DNA of 64,000 bases from Rhizomonospora bruguierae (GCF_018397995.1 NZ_BBQH01000014.1:146370-210369); one strand, 5' to 3'. Positions 1 to 9,229 are shown, counted from the stretch's first letter. Numbers and translations: made by a program. Notes: generated by a model not told the origin, from the letters alone.

Positions 1-269
1 TGCCGCAGCTCGTGATCGGCCCCGGCTCCACCTCGGTGGCCGGGTACCGGCTCTGGTCGGTGACCGGCGGATACGTCACCAGCCTCGGCGCCGGCGAGGT
101 GCTCGACTTTACCGAGCGCTCGGTGGTCAGCCTGCGGGAGCAGGTGATGACCGTGCTCAAGGACCCGGCGTACGCGGCCGGCGCGGCCCGGCTGCGCAGT
201 GACCTGATGGTCGCGCCGAGCCCCACCGACCTGGTGCCGACGCTGGAGAAGCTGACCCTGGACGGTTGA
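1..269 (+). CDS. C-terminal part of a GT1 (EryCIII/DesVII-like) glycosyltransferase, cut by the window edge
   Basis: The open frame runs in from base 3, and only the last 88 or so residues are present. They read PQLVIGPGSTSVAGYRLWSV and onward, followed by GAGEVLDF and a helical tail. This matches the end of the nucleotide-sugar binding domain of GT-B antibiotic glycosyltransferases, where PQL plus a Gly-rich turn contacts the donor. The apparent GTG at base 12 is internal, not the start. A strong hairpin follows the stop. A deoxysugar epimerase lies just downstream on the other strand, which fits a role in glycosylating a natural product. The acceptor and sugar cannot be told from this fragment. 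Confidence 0.7.
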   Translation, partial: PQLVIGPGSTSVAGYRLWSVTGGYVTSLGAGEVLDFTERSVVSLREQVMTVLKDPAYAAGAARLRSDLMVAPSPTDLVPTLEKLTLDG

Positions 270-289
270 GCTGCACCCCATACCGGACA

Positions 290-328
290 ACGGCTGAGGG
301 CGCCAGGTGATCTGGCGCCCTCAGCCGT
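290..328. terminator. Bidirectional hairpin terminator
   Basis: A perfect 17-bp inverted repeat (ACGGCTGAGGGCGCCAG / CTGGCGCCCTCAGCCGT) with the 5-base loop GTGAT sits between the stop codons of two convergent genes. It has no long T run, which is common in actinomycetes. Confidence 0.8.
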
Positions 329-357
329 GCGATCGCCCTCCGGCACCGGTGCGCGGG

Positions 358-930
358 TCAGGTCGTGGGCTCCGTGTAGGTGGGGAGCAGCCCCAACCGT
401 TGGGCCTCGGCCAGCGTGGGTGCCGCGCTGTCCTTTTCGGACAGATCCGGGACGACGTCTCCCGGCCAGGCGATGCCGAGCTGGGGGTCGAGCGGGTTGA
501 TGGCGTGTTCCACGCCCGGATCGAACTGCCGCGAACACAGGTAGATGAGCACGGTGTCGTCGGTGAGCGCCAGAAACGCCTGGCCCAGCCCTTCGGAGAC
601 GTACAGGCCGGTGTGCTGCCCCGCGTCGAGCTCCACGGTGCGCGACTGACCGAAGGTGGGCGAGCCCACCCGGATGTCGACCACCGCGGCGAGCATCGCG
701 CCGCTCAGGCAGGTGAAGTACTTCGCCTGCCCCGGCGGCGTCGCGGTGTAGTGGACGCCGCGCAGCGCGCCCCGCCTGGACACCACGCAGTTCGCCTGCC
801 GCAGCCCGAAGTCGTGTCCGGCCACCGCGCGAATCTCCGCGCCCTGGAACCACTCGTGGAAGCTGCCCCGCGTGTCGCTGAAGACCCGCGCCCGCCGGAG
901 CCAAGCGCCGGAGATCCCCACCGGTGTCAT
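358..930 (-). CDS. NDP-4-keto-6-deoxyhexose 3,5-epimerase (RmlC family)
   Basis: A 190-residue cupin-fold enzyme of the RmlC/EryBVII/TylM3 group. It epimerises C3 and/or C5 of a dTDP-4-keto-6-deoxyhexose on the way to L-configured deoxysugars. Family signatures are visible: DTRGSFHEWF near the N-terminus, QANCVVSRRGALRGVHY containing the substrate-binding Arg and catalytic His, then DIRVGSPTFGQ and YVSEGLGQAFLAL. The start ATG is preceded by AGGGAGGA at good spacing; longer upstream reading gives no family similarity. Length is normal for the family. It is convergent with a glycosyltransferase and shares its strand with the neighbouring epoxide hydrolase 29 bases away, so the two may be co-transcribed. 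Whether it is a 3-, 5- or 3,5-epimerase cannot be decided here. Confidence 0.88.
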   Translation of the reverse strand: MTPVGISGAWLRRARVFSDTRGSFHEWFQGAEIRAVAGHDFGLRQANCVVSRRGALRGVHYTATPPGQAKYFTCLSGAMLAAVVDIRVGSPTFGQSRTVELDAGQHTGLYVSEGLGQAFLALTDDTVLIYLCSRQFDPGVEHAINPLDPQLGIAWPGDVVPDLSEKDSAAPTLAEAQRLGLLPTYTEPTT

Positions 931-958
931 CTGGTCCTCCCTCTGTGCCTTGGTTCCC

Positions 959-2119
959 TCAGCCGGCCAGGGACCGGCCGAACGCCCGCAGATCGTTGAC
1001 GAAGACCTCGGGCCGTTCCATGCTCGCGAAGTGGCCCACGCCGTCGATCTCCGACCAGTGGGAGATCGTGGGGTAGTCGCGCTCGGCAAACGCGCGGATC
1101 GGCGGCGTGGTGTCCAGCCGGTAGGAGGCCACGCCGATGGGCACCTTCACCGGCTCGGGTCGTACCCCCGGGACGAACAGGGCGCCGAGATACTTCGCGG
1201 ACTCGTAGTACAGCTGGGCCGACGTGCCGGCCGTGCCGGTGAACCAGTAGATGCTCGCGTTCGTCAGGAGCCGGTCCCGCTCGATGAACTGGTCCGGCGT
1301 CCCGGCTTCGCGGTTCCACTCGCGGAACTTCTCGACGATCCAGGCGAGCTGACCGACCGGCGAGTCGGTGAGCCCGTACGCGAGCGTGTGCGGTCGGGTC
1401 ATCTGCAGCACGAGGTACCCGGACAGGTCCTCGTTGAAGTGAGCGGCGTCGGCCAGCCGTGCCGCGTCGGACGGCGAGAGCCGGTCGAGCTCGCCCGGTG
1501 CGCCGGACGGCGCGGTGAGCACCATGGACAGGTGCGCGCCGGTCACCCGCTCCGGTGCCAGGCGGGCCAGTTCGAGCGAGACGAACGATCCCCAGTCGCC
1601 GCCCACGGCGAGGTAGGAGTCGTAGCCGACCCGGTCCATCAGCTCGGCCCACGCCCTGGCGACGCGCCGCACGTCCCAGCCGGTCTCGGTCACCGGGCCG
1701 GTGAAGCCGAACCCGGGCAGCGCGGGGATGACCAGGTGGTACGCGTCGGACGGGTCGCCACCGTGGGCCCGCGGGTCGGTCAGCGGCCCGATGACGTCCA
1801 GGTACTCGGCGATCGAGCCGGGCCAGCCGTGGGTCAGCAGCACCGCCCGCGCGCCCGGTTCGGGCGACCGGACGTGTGCGAAGTGGATGGTGGCGCCGTC
1901 GATCTCGGTGACGAACTGCGGGTACCTGTTCAGCTCTGCCTCGGCGGCGCGCCAGTCGTACCCGGTACGCCAGTACTCGGCAAGCTCGCGCAGGTACGCC
2001 ATCGGCACGCCGCGCGCCCAACCCGCCTCGAGCGTGGTGGCCGGCCAACGGGTCGCGCCGAGCCGTTGGCGAAGGTCGGTCAGCTGGGACTCCGCGACGC
2101 GGATCTGGAAGGGACGCAC
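959..2119 (-). CDS. Epoxide hydrolase, EHN family (copy 1)
   Basis: A 386-residue alpha/beta-hydrolase with the EHN N-terminal lid (RVAESQLTDLRQRLGATRWP), the oxyanion motif THGWPGS, the Asp nucleophile in GGDWGS and the catalytic His in GVGHFAS. Members open epoxides to vicinal diols through a covalent aspartyl ester. Relatives such as SgcF and NcsF2 serve enediyne pathways, and others act in lipid or xenobiotic metabolism. The GTG start has AAAGGA at good spacing and lines up with the start of the second copy in this window (MRPYRVDIPQARIDDLHRRI). Upstream in-frame sequence is not protein-like. It is divergent from the GH38 gene. The substrate is presumably an epoxide made by the FAD monooxygenase of the same cluster; that is inference. 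Confidence 0.9.
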   Translation of the reverse strand: MRPFQIRVAESQLTDLRQRLGATRWPATTLEAGWARGVPMAYLRELAEYWRTGYDWRAAEAELNRYPQFVTEIDGATIHFAHVRSPEPGARAVLLTHGWPGSIAEYLDVIGPLTDPRAHGGDPSDAYHLVIPALPGFGFTGPVTETGWDVRRVARAWAELMDRVGYDSYLAVGGDWGSFVSLELARLAPERVTGAHLSMVLTAPSGAPGELDRLSPSDAARLADAAHFNEDLSGYLVLQMTRPHTLAYGLTDSPVGQLAWIVEKFREWNREAGTPDQFIERDRLLTNASIYWFTGTAGTSAQLYYESAKYLGALFVPGVRPEPVKVPIGVASYRLDTTPPIRAFAERDYPTISHWSEIDGVGHFASMERPEVFVNDLRAFGRSLAG

Positions 2120-2340
2120 GGCAGGTCCTTTCTTCGGCGTACGGGCGGCTCCAGCATGACCGGCGGCGGCGGCGCGGCGGGTCTTCCTGGTTGCGCTATT
2201 GCGGGAGCCGCCGGAGGGCCGACCCGCGCAACGCAGAAGATGCCCACCGCGGCGCGGCCTGCCGATCATCGTTGATGTCGTTCGGGTGCCCGGATCCACG
2301 GCACCCGGCAGGTATCGGGAAGCCGCGAGGTCGGGGATAC

Positions 2341-5300
2341 ATGGTAGGAATCGGCACCGTTTCGTCAACCGACCTGTTCGTCGGCACGGAACAGCACCCA
2401 CTCCAGATCCAGTACGTCCGCCTCGACGGTGACTCCACACGGGACACCGAGGCGGTGACCGTGTGGATCGAGGGGGACGGCGTCGGCACGCCGGAACCGG
2501 TGACGGTGGTCGGTCTCCGGGCCGGCGAGGAGCGCGAGGTGGAGGTGGCCGTCGCGGTGGATCCGCGGCTGGCCGAGGGCGCCCGCCAGCCGGTCACCGT
2601 CTACGCGGAGTCCCCCGGCGGCCGGGCCCGCCGGGTGGCGGAGCTGACCGTGAGCGCCCCCGGCTGGACGATGATCATGGTGCCGCACTTCCACTACGAC
2701 CCGTTCTGGTGGAACACGCAGGCCGGCTACCTGGCCACCTGGGACGATCAGCCGAAGGCGGCGCAGGACGCGCGCAAACCCGGCCAAGCCGCCGCGTTCG
2801 AGCTCGTGCGGGCGCACCTCGACCTGGCCCGGCGGGACCCCGACTACAAGTTCGTGCTGTCCGGGCTGGACTATCTCAAGCCCTTCTGGGACGCGCACCC
2901 GCGGGAGCGGGCGGAGCTGCGCCGGATGATGGCGACCGGGCGGGTCGAACTGGTCGGCGGCATGTACAACGAGCCGAACACCAACCTGACGGCCCTCGAA
3001 AGCACCATCCGCAACATCCTGTACGGGACCCGGTACCAACGGGACGTCGTCGGCTCGGACCCGCACATCGGCTGGATGCTCGACGTCTTCGGCCACGACC
3101 CGGCACTGCCGGCCGCCCTCGCGGACGCGGGGCTGGCCGCCGTCGCCACCGCCCGCGGGCCCTTCCACCGGTGGGGACCGACCGTGACGACCGGCGACGA
3201 GACCGGCATGCAGTTTCCGACGGAGTTCGAATGGATCGCGCCGGACGGACGCGGCGTGCTCTGCGGCTACCTCGCCCACCACTACCCGGCCGGGTGGCGG
3301 CTGAACGAGGTGGACACGCTGGAGGAGGCGGAGGCCGAGGCGTACCAACGCTTCCAGAGCCTGAAGCGCGCGGCGGCGACCCGGACCGTGATCCTGCCGG
3401 TGGGGTACAACCACGTGGTCCCGGCGCGGTGGACGACCGAGGTCCACCGTGACTGGCGCAAGCGCTACGTCTGGCCGCGGTTCGTGTGCGGGCTGCCGTC
3501 GGAGTTCTTCTCCCGGGTGCGCGTCGAGGCGGCGCGGCGGGGCATCCGGTTCAGCCCGCAGTCGCGTGACATGAATCCGGTGTACCCGGGCAAGGACGTG
3601 TCGTACATCGACGTGAAGCAAGCCCACCGGGCGAGCGAGACGGCGTTGCTGGACGCGGAGCGGCTCGCCACGCTCGCCTCGCTGCTCGGTGCGCCCTTTC
3701 CGGCCGGCGCGGTGGACAAGGCGTGGCGGCAGCTGCTGTTCTGCGCGCACCACGACGGCATCACCGGGGTGGCCTCGGACCAGGTCTACCTGGACCTCGC
3801 CGGCGCGTGGCGGGAGGCGTACGAGTTGGCCACCCGCGTCCGGCGCACGGCGGTGGCACACCTCGCGTCGCAGCTGGACACCCGGGGCGACGGCGAGGCT
3901 CTGGTCATCGTCAACGCGCAGTGCTGGGTCCGCACCGATCTGGTCCGCGCGGCCGTCGAGTTCGCCGCGCCCGGCCCGATCGGGGTGGACCTGGGCGACG
4001 ACGCGGGCGTACCGGTGCCGGTCGTGGTCACCGGCGTCCGCCGGCATGCCGACGGTACGCTCGCGGCGGCCACGCTCACGTTCGTGGCGGCGGACGTCCC
4101 AGCGGGCGGATACCGCGTGTACCGGGTGTTGCGCGGCGAGCGGCCCGTCGACGGTTGGCGCCCGGTGGACGGCAACCGGGTGGAGAGCGAGGCGTTCCTC
4201 ATCGAGGCCGATCCGGCGCGCGGCGGCGCGCTGAGCCGGGTCCTGGACAAGCGCGCGGGCCGGGAGGTGCTGCGCGTCGGGGAGGTGGGCGCTTCGATCG
4301 TTCTCGACGACGAGTACGCCGACCATCCACAGTTCGGCAAGGGGCCCTGGCACATCGTGCCAACGGGGACGGGCTCGGCGACGGCGGACGGGCCGGCGGC
4401 GGTGCGCGCCGAAGTGAGCCCGGCCGGTCAGCGCGTCGTCGCCACCTGCCAGCTCGGCGACCTGCGGGTCACGACCGAGGTGACGCTCTGGCACGGGCTC
4501 GACCGGGTGGAGTTCAGCACCCGCCTCGACGGGTCCATCGGACAGGATCGCCTGGCGCGGGTGCGCTTCCCGCTCGCGGTGCCCGGTGCGCGGCCGGTGT
4601 ACGAGGTGGGCAACGCGGTGGTCGGGCGAACGTTTGGCCACCCGCGGGTCGACGTCAAGGAGCACCCGTTCACGCTCGACTGCCCCGCGCACACGTGGGC
4701 GGGGCTCTCGTCCACGGTGCGGGTCGCGCTCCACGACGCGGGAGTGCCCGGTGACCGGTGCGCCATCGGCGTGGCGGAGGTCGTGGCGGCGCGGGGTGGC
4801 ACGGACGAGGGCGGCGGCGCCGTGCGCGACCTGGTGGCCGCGCTGGCCGCGCAGGGCGTCACGGCGACCACCTCGCGACCGGAGGGCGCCCGCTACGGGT
4901 CGCTGGCCCTCGACTCCAACCTCCCCGACGTCCGGGTGAGCGTCGGCGGGCCGGCCCAGAACGCGTTTACCGCGCGGGTACTCGACGCCGCCGAGCCGGA
5001 ATACGCGTCCAATCTGGACGAGCAGCTGCGCGCCAACGGGACGGCGCGGCTCTGGATCCCCGCGGCGACCGGCACGCCGGCCCGGGTGCCCGGTGCGGAC
5101 CTGCGCGGCGAGCGGGCGCTCCCGGTCCTCGTCGTGGCCGGACGGGACGATGCGGCAACCGCGCGGGCCGTCGCCGACCTCGTGGCGGACCTGGCCGACG
5201 CCACCGTCGACGTGGACCAGCCGGCGGGGCTGCACGGCGTGCCGGACGGGGAGCGGCTCGTCGACTACTCGGTGGGCGTCCTGAACCGTGGCACCCCCGG

Positions 5301-6606
5301 CGCCGTCGTCGAGCCGGACGGGACGCTCTCCGTCTCGCTGATGAGATCGTGCAGCGGGTGGCCGACGGGTACCTGGATCGACCCGCCGCGGCGGACCACA
5401 CCGGACGGGTCCAGCTTCGCGTTGCAGCACTGGAGCCACACCTTCGAGTACGCCCTCGTCTGCGGCGGCGGCGACTGGCGGGAGGCGGGGTTCGTGCGCG
5501 CCGGCCTGGCGTACAACAGCCGGTTCGTGGCACAGGCCGAGCCGGGGCATGCCGGTCCGCTGCCGCCCTCGGGGGCCAGCCTGCTCGCGGCGGAGCCGGA
5601 GAACGTCATCCTGACCGCGTGCAAGCCGGCCGCCGACGCGCTCGACGCGGGTCGGGAGCCGGGCGCGGGTGGCGACCTGGTGGTCCGCTGTTACGAGACG
5701 GACGGCAGGCCGACCCGGGCGCGGATCCGTTCGCTCGTTCCGTTGCGCGACGCCGCCCGCGCCGACATCCGGGAGCGGCCGGGGGAGCGGCTGGCCGTGG
5801 TCGACGGGGCGGTGTGCCTCGACCTGGCGGCGGCCGCGACCGCGACGGTGATCGCCGTGCCAGAGCCACCGCACCCGCCGGCGGCCACGGCGCCCAACCC
5901 GCCCGCTGCGGAACCGGCCCATCCGGTGTTCTCGCGGTACTGGTTGCACGACAAGGGCGCCGCACCGGCGGGTGAGCTGCCCGCCACGGTGTACCTGGAG
6001 CCCCGGGTCGTCGACCTGGCCGGCCCGGCCACTGTACAGGTGACGGTGTCCTCCACCGGCCTCGCGAAGGGAACCGTGCGACTGGTCGCCCCGCCAGAAG
6101 TGAGCGTGCTCACCGGCGACCTCGACGTCGACATCCACGACGGATACGAACAGTTCGATGTGGAGCTGCGCCCGGCGCCAGACGCGCCCGCCGGGATCTA
6201 CCATCTCACCGCCCGGGTGACCGCGGACGGTCAGACCGTCGAGGATGTCTGTGCCGTCCGACTGGGGTGCGTCGACGGTGGGGACCGTCCGGTCGCCGTC
6301 ACCGTGCGAACGCCGGCCGTGACGGTATCCGCGGGAGGCGCCGAGGAGATCCGGGTCGAACTGGGCAACCTCTGCGGTGGCGAGGTGCGGGGCGAGGCGC
6401 AGCTCATCACCCCATTCGGCACGTGGGACCTGATCGGTCCGTGGACCCAGCGGTTCCGCCTCGAGCCGGGTGCGCGGACCTCGTTGGCGTACCGGGTGCG
6501 GGTCCCGCCGGACACGCCGCCGGGCGCCTTCTGGGCGCTGGTGAAGGTGATGGCGTTCGGTTCGGTGGCGTACACCGCCTCGGTCCCGGTAACCGTCCGG
6601 GCGTAG
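2341..6606 (+). CDS. Large GH38 alpha-mannosidase-like protein with C-terminal NEW3-like domains
   Basis: A 1421-residue protein. The N-terminal ~110 residues form a beta-sandwich-like region. The catalytic GH38 domain follows, with HFHYDPFWWN (His118 and Asp120 as zinc ligands), GWMLDVFGHD (Asp248 at the nucleophile position) and CAHHDGITG (His-His-Asp at 470-472). GH38 beta domains extend to about residue 1180. The last ~220 residues look like NPCBM-associated NEW3 modules. GH38 enzymes release alpha-linked mannose and related sugars with retention. No signal peptide is visible, so it probably acts in the cytosol. The chosen ATG follows GAGGTCGGGG; an earlier in-frame ATG adds 50 residues of non-homologous sequence. 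It sits inside a glycoside-type biosynthetic cluster, so removing a protective or intermediate sugar is plausible but unproven. Confidence 0.85.
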   Translation: MVGIGTVSSTDLFVGTEQHPLQIQYVRLDGDSTRDTEAVTVWIEGDGVGTPEPVTVVGLRAGEEREVEVAVAVDPRLAEGARQPVTVYAESPGGRARRVAELTVSAPGWTMIMVPHFHYDPFWWNTQAGYLATWDDQPKAAQDARKPGQAAAFELVRAHLDLARRDPDYKFVLSGLDYLKPFWDAHPRERAELRRMMATGRVELVGGMYNEPNTNLTALESTIRNILYGTRYQRDVVGSDPHIGWMLDVFGHDPALPAALADAGLAAVATARGPFHRWGPTVTTGDETGMQFPTEFEWIAPDGRGVLCGYLAHHYPAGWRLNEVDTLEEAEAEAYQRFQSLKRAAATRTVILPVGYNHVVPARWTTEVHRDWRKRYVWPRFVCGLPSEFFSRVRVEAARRGIRFSPQSRDMNPVYPGKDVSYIDVKQAHRASETALLDAERLATLASLLGAPFPAGAVDKAWRQLLFCAHHDGITGVASDQVYLDLAGAWREAYELATRVRRTAVAHLASQLDTRGDGEALVIVNAQCWVRTDLVRAAVEFAAPGPIGVDLGDDAGVPVPVVVTGVRRHADGTLAAATLTFVAADVPAGGYRVYRVLRGERPVDGWRPVDGNRVESEAFLIEADPARGGALSRVLDKRAGREVLRVGEVGASIVLDDEYADHPQFGKGPWHIVPTGTGSATADGPAAVRAEVSPAGQRVVATCQLGDLRVTTEVTLWHGLDRVEFSTRLDGSIGQDRLARVRFPLAVPGARPVYEVGNAVVGRTFGHPRVDVKEHPFTLDCPAHTWAGLSSTVRVALHDAGVPGDRCAIGVAEVVAARGGTDEGGGAVRDLVAALAAQGVTATTSRPEGARYGSLALDSNLPDVRVSVGGPAQNAFTARVLDAAEPEYASNLDEQLRANGTARLWIPAATGTPARVPGADLRGERALPVLVVAGRDDAATARAVADLVADLADATVDVDQPAGLHGVPDGERLVDYSVGVLNRGTPGAVVEPDGTLSVSLMRSCSGWPTGTWIDPPRRTTPDGSSFALQHWSHTFEYALVCGGGDWREAGFVRAGLAYNSRFVAQAEPGHAGPLPPSGASLLAAEPENVILTACKPAADALDAGREPGAGGDLVVRCYETDGRPTRARIRSLVPLRDAARADIRERPGERLAVVDGAVCLDLAAAATATVIAVPEPPHPPAATAPNPPAAEPAHPVFSRYWLHDKGAAPAGELPATVYLEPRVVDLAGPATVQVTVSSTGLAKGTVRLVAPPEVSVLTGDLDVDIHDGYEQFDVELRPAPDAPAGIYHLTARVTADGQTVEDVCAVRLGCVDGGDRPVAVTVRTPAVTVSAGGAEEIRVELGNLCGGEVRGEAQLITPFGTWDLIGPWTQRFRLEPGARTSLAYRVRVPPDTPPGAFWALVKVMAFGSVAYTASVPVTVRA

Positions 6607-6641
6607 CTCCACCGCCGTTCGCTTCCCGAGCATTCCACAGA

Positions 6642-6679
6642 GCCCGGTGCCGTGTGTGAGAGGCCGCACGGCACCGGGC
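6642..6679 (+). terminator. Hairpin terminator after the GH38 gene
   Basis: A perfect 13-bp stem (GCCCGGTGCCGTG / CACGGCACCGGGC) with a 12-base loop begins 35 bases after the stop codon. It separates the GH38 gene from the downstream operon. Confidence 0.75.
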
Positions 6680-6752
6680 CGTTCCTATGTGGACGACAGG
6701 TGGGTACTCGCCCGGGCACTCTCGAAGATGCCCGCCATGCCCCTCCTGACGA

Positions 6753-8327
6753 ATGCTCATATGCATGGTCGAGGTCGAGAGCGTGCAGACAGTCGAGGTC
6801 CGGCGGGCCGGGCGGCGGGAATGGATCGGCCTGGCGGCACTCGTGGTGCCGATGATGTTCATCCTCCTGGACAACGGCATCATCTTCCTCGCCCTGCCGC
6901 AGCTGACCGAGAACCTCGGGGCGAGCAGCACCCAGATCCTCTGGATCGCGGACATCTACGGCTTCTTCCTGATGGCGTTCCTGGTCGCGATGGGGCGCAT
7001 CGCCGACCGGATCGGGCATCGCAGGCTGCTCCTGATCGGTGCCGCCGCGTTCAGCGTGCTGTCGCTGATGGCCGCGTTCACCACCAGCCCGGTCATGCTC
7101 ATCGTGCTGCGGGCCGCCCTCGGGATCGCCGGCGGCACGGTCGGGCCGAGCGTCTTCGCCATCATCCGGCAGCTGTTTCCGGACCGCCGGCAGATGGCCA
7201 CCGCGATGTCCATCTTCGCCACGTCGGCGATGATCGGTGTCGCCCTCGGACCGACGGTCGGCGGGGTGCTGCTGCACTGGTTCTGGCCGGGATCGGTCTT
7301 CCTGATCGCGGTGCCGGTGATGCTGTGGCTGCTCGTGGTGGGCCCGATCGCGCTGCCCGAGACGCGGCAGCGCTCGACCGCGCCGGTGGACCTCAGCAGC
7401 GTGGTGCTGTGGCTCAGTGCGGTGCTCCCGACGATCTACGGCGTGACCACCCTGGCGCGAGTGGGCTGGGCGGCGGCGCCCGTGGTCGCCATCGTGGTCG
7501 GGCTGGCGCTCGGCACGGCGTTCGTGACCCGGGAACGGCGGCTGCCCAACCCGCTTCTCGACATGCGCCTGTTCGGCATCCGGGCGATCGGCACGACCCT
7601 CGCCATGTTCCTGCTCGTCGGCATCGTGCAGAGCGGCAACGGCCTGGTGCTCAACCAGCACCTCCAGCTGGTCGAGGGGTACTCCACGCTGGCGACCGCG
7701 CTGTGGATGGTGCTGCCGATCTCGGTGGCGATCGGGGGCGTACACCTCTCCACGATGCTGGCGAAGCGCACCCGGCCGGCGTTCGTGATCGGCGGCGGGC
7801 TGGTCGTCGCCTCGGTCGGATCGGCGGTCCTGAGCCAGATCGACGCGGTCGGCGGGCTGACCACCCTGCTGGTCGGCCTGTGCATCGTGATGGCGGGCAC
7901 CAGCCCGGTCGGGGTGCTCAGCGGCCAACTGGTGATGCAGTCCGCGCCGGCCGAGCAGGCGGGCTCCGCCGGATCGCTGAACGGGACCGCGGGCGAGCTG
8001 AGCTCGGCGCTGGGCATTGCCGTGTTCGGCAGCCTGGTCAACGTCTTCTACTCGGGCAACGTCCGGACGCCCGATGCCCTTTCGCCGGCGGCCGAGACGC
8101 ACGCCAACGACTCCATCTCGCACGCGGTGGCCATCGCCCGGGACCTCCCGACGGGACCGGCGGAGGCGCTGGTCTCCGCGGCGCGGGACACCTTCAACAA
8201 CGCGGTCACGAACATCGCGGCGCTGTGTGTGGTCCTCTTCCTCGCCCTCGCGGTCCTGACGGTCGCCACCCTCCGCGAGATACCGCCCATCGGCGCCAAG
8301 CCCAGCCCGGCGAAGCGGGCCGAGTGA
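6753..8327 (+). CDS. MFS drug exporter, DHA2 (14-TM EmrB/QacA-like) family
   Basis: About 524 residues of hydrophobic segments. The family's motif A is visible as AMGRIADRIGHRRLLLIGA between TM2 and TM3, and motif C-like glycines as IGVALGPTVGGVLL in TM5. Such proteins export amphipathic compounds by proton antiport and are the usual self-resistance or export pump of natural-product clusters. The start is uncertain: ATG at 6753, ATG at 6765 and a GTG near 6780 are all in frame, and none has a clear ribosome binding site. It leads the long co-directional run that continues to 17363, with only about 20 bases before the next gene. No TetR-like regulator lies next to it. Confidence 0.88.
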   Translation: MLICMVEVESVQTVEVRRAGRREWIGLAALVVPMMFILLDNGIIFLALPQLTENLGASSTQILWIADIYGFFLMAFLVAMGRIADRIGHRRLLLIGAAAFSVLSLMAAFTTSPVMLIVLRAALGIAGGTVGPSVFAIIRQLFPDRRQMATAMSIFATSAMIGVALGPTVGGVLLHWFWPGSVFLIAVPVMLWLLVVGPIALPETRQRSTAPVDLSSVVLWLSAVLPTIYGVTTLARVGWAAAPVVAIVVGLALGTAFVTRERRLPNPLLDMRLFGIRAIGTTLAMFLLVGIVQSGNGLVLNQHLQLVEGYSTLATALWMVLPISVAIGGVHLSTMLAKRTRPAFVIGGGLVVASVGSAVLSQIDAVGGLTTLLVGLCIVMAGTSPVGVLSGQLVMQSAPAEQAGSAGSLNGTAGELSSALGIAVFGSLVNVFYSGNVRTPDALSPAAETHANDSISHAVAIARDLPTGPAEALVSAARDTFNNAVTNIAALCVVLFLALAVLTVATLREIPPIGAKPSPAKRAE

Positions 8328-8348
8328 CGGACGTCGGGGGAGCTGGAG

Positions 8349-9215
8349 ATGGGCGAGATGGTGCGGATTCCCGGGGGCACGTTCCTGCAGGGCACTCCGG
8401 AGTGGGTTCTGGACATGCTGGGCCGGGCGGACCAGCCGTTTCCGCGGGAGTGGTTCGCCGACGAGACGCCACAGGTGCGTCGCGCGGTCCGGCCCTACCT
8501 CATCGACCGGTACCCGGTGACCGTCGGGGAGTTCGGTGGGTTCGTCCGCGACACCGGCCACCGGACCGAAGCCGAACGCCGCGGGCGCGGTCTGGTGTAC
8601 GGGCCGGATGGGTGGGCGGAGGTGCCGGGGGCCTGCTGGAGCGACCCCGGGGGCGCCGGCGTGATCCCGGACGGCTACCAGGACCACCCCGTGGTGCACG
8701 TCTCCTTCGAGGACGCGACGGCGTACGCCCGGTGGGCCGGTAAGCGTCTGCCGACGGAGGTGGAGTGGGAGTTCGCGGCTCGCGGTGAGGAGTTCCGGCT
8801 CTGGCCGTGGGGTGACTGCTGGGACGCGGGCAACGCGAACACGACCGAATACCACGCCGGCTCCTTCACCTCCTACGGGCAGTGGCAGGCGTGGTGGAAA
8901 GACACCTGCGCCCGGGAGGCGGTGGTGCCCCGATCGACGCCGGTCGGTGCCTTCGCCGGCCGGGGCGACAGCCCGTTCGGCTGCGGGGACATGGCCGGAA
9001 ACGTCTACGAGTGGACGGCCACGCTGTCGCACCTCTACGCCGACGCGGTGCGGTGCGACGAGACGGTCCGGATGGCGGTCGGCCGGTACCGGGTGATGCG
9101 CGGAGGTTCCTGGATGAACCTTCGCTACCAGGTCAGGTGCGCCGACCGGATGCACGGCGACCCGACCGGATGGTCCACCTTCGCGCACGGCTTCCGCTGC
9201 GCGAAGAGCCTGTAG
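8349..9215 (+). CDS. FGE/SUMF1-fold protein lacking the copper-binding cysteines
   Basis: A 288-residue protein consisting of one formylglycine-generating-enzyme-sulfatase domain. Family hallmarks are MVRIPGGTFLQG at the N-terminus, PVTVGEF, HPVVHVSFEDATAYARW, GKRLPTEVEWEFAARG, DMAGNVYEWT, RGGSW at about residue 251 and FAHGFRCAKSL at the end. True bacterial FGEs have two cysteines five residues apart just after GGSY. Here those positions are Asn257 and Val262, so canonical Cys-to-formylglycine oxidation is not expected. It also lacks the DinB-type iron domain of EgtB. It may be an oxidoreductase of the PvdO type or a binding scaffold. It sits 14 bases before the sulfur-carrier-like gene, and the two are probably translated from one message. 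Confidence 0.8.
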   Translation: MGEMVRIPGGTFLQGTPEWVLDMLGRADQPFPREWFADETPQVRRAVRPYLIDRYPVTVGEFGGFVRDTGHRTEAERRGRGLVYGPDGWAEVPGACWSDPGGAGVIPDGYQDHPVVHVSFEDATAYARWAGKRLPTEVEWEFAARGEEFRLWPWGDCWDAGNANTTEYHAGSFTSYGQWQAWWKDTCAREAVVPRSTPVGAFAGRGDSPFGCGDMAGNVYEWTATLSHLYADAVRCDETVRMAVGRYRVMRGGSWMNLRYQVRCADRMHGDPTGWSTFAHGFRCAKSL

Positions 9216-9229
9216 GCGAGGAGGTTCCC

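Noticed and set aside
2365..6669. A very long open frame antisense to the GH38 gene
   Set aside because: High-GC genes produce long antisense frames. The translation is Arg/Pro/His-rich without domains, while the plus strand has clear GH38 motifs.
6231..9188. Long minus-strand open frame over the GH38 end, MFS and FGE-like genes
   Set aside because: Low-complexity His/Arg/Asp-rich translation; three real genes with conserved motifs lie on the other strand.
8349..9215. Naming the protein a true formylglycine-generating enzyme or EgtB
   Set aside because: Both catalytic cysteines are absent and there is no DinB-type iron domain.
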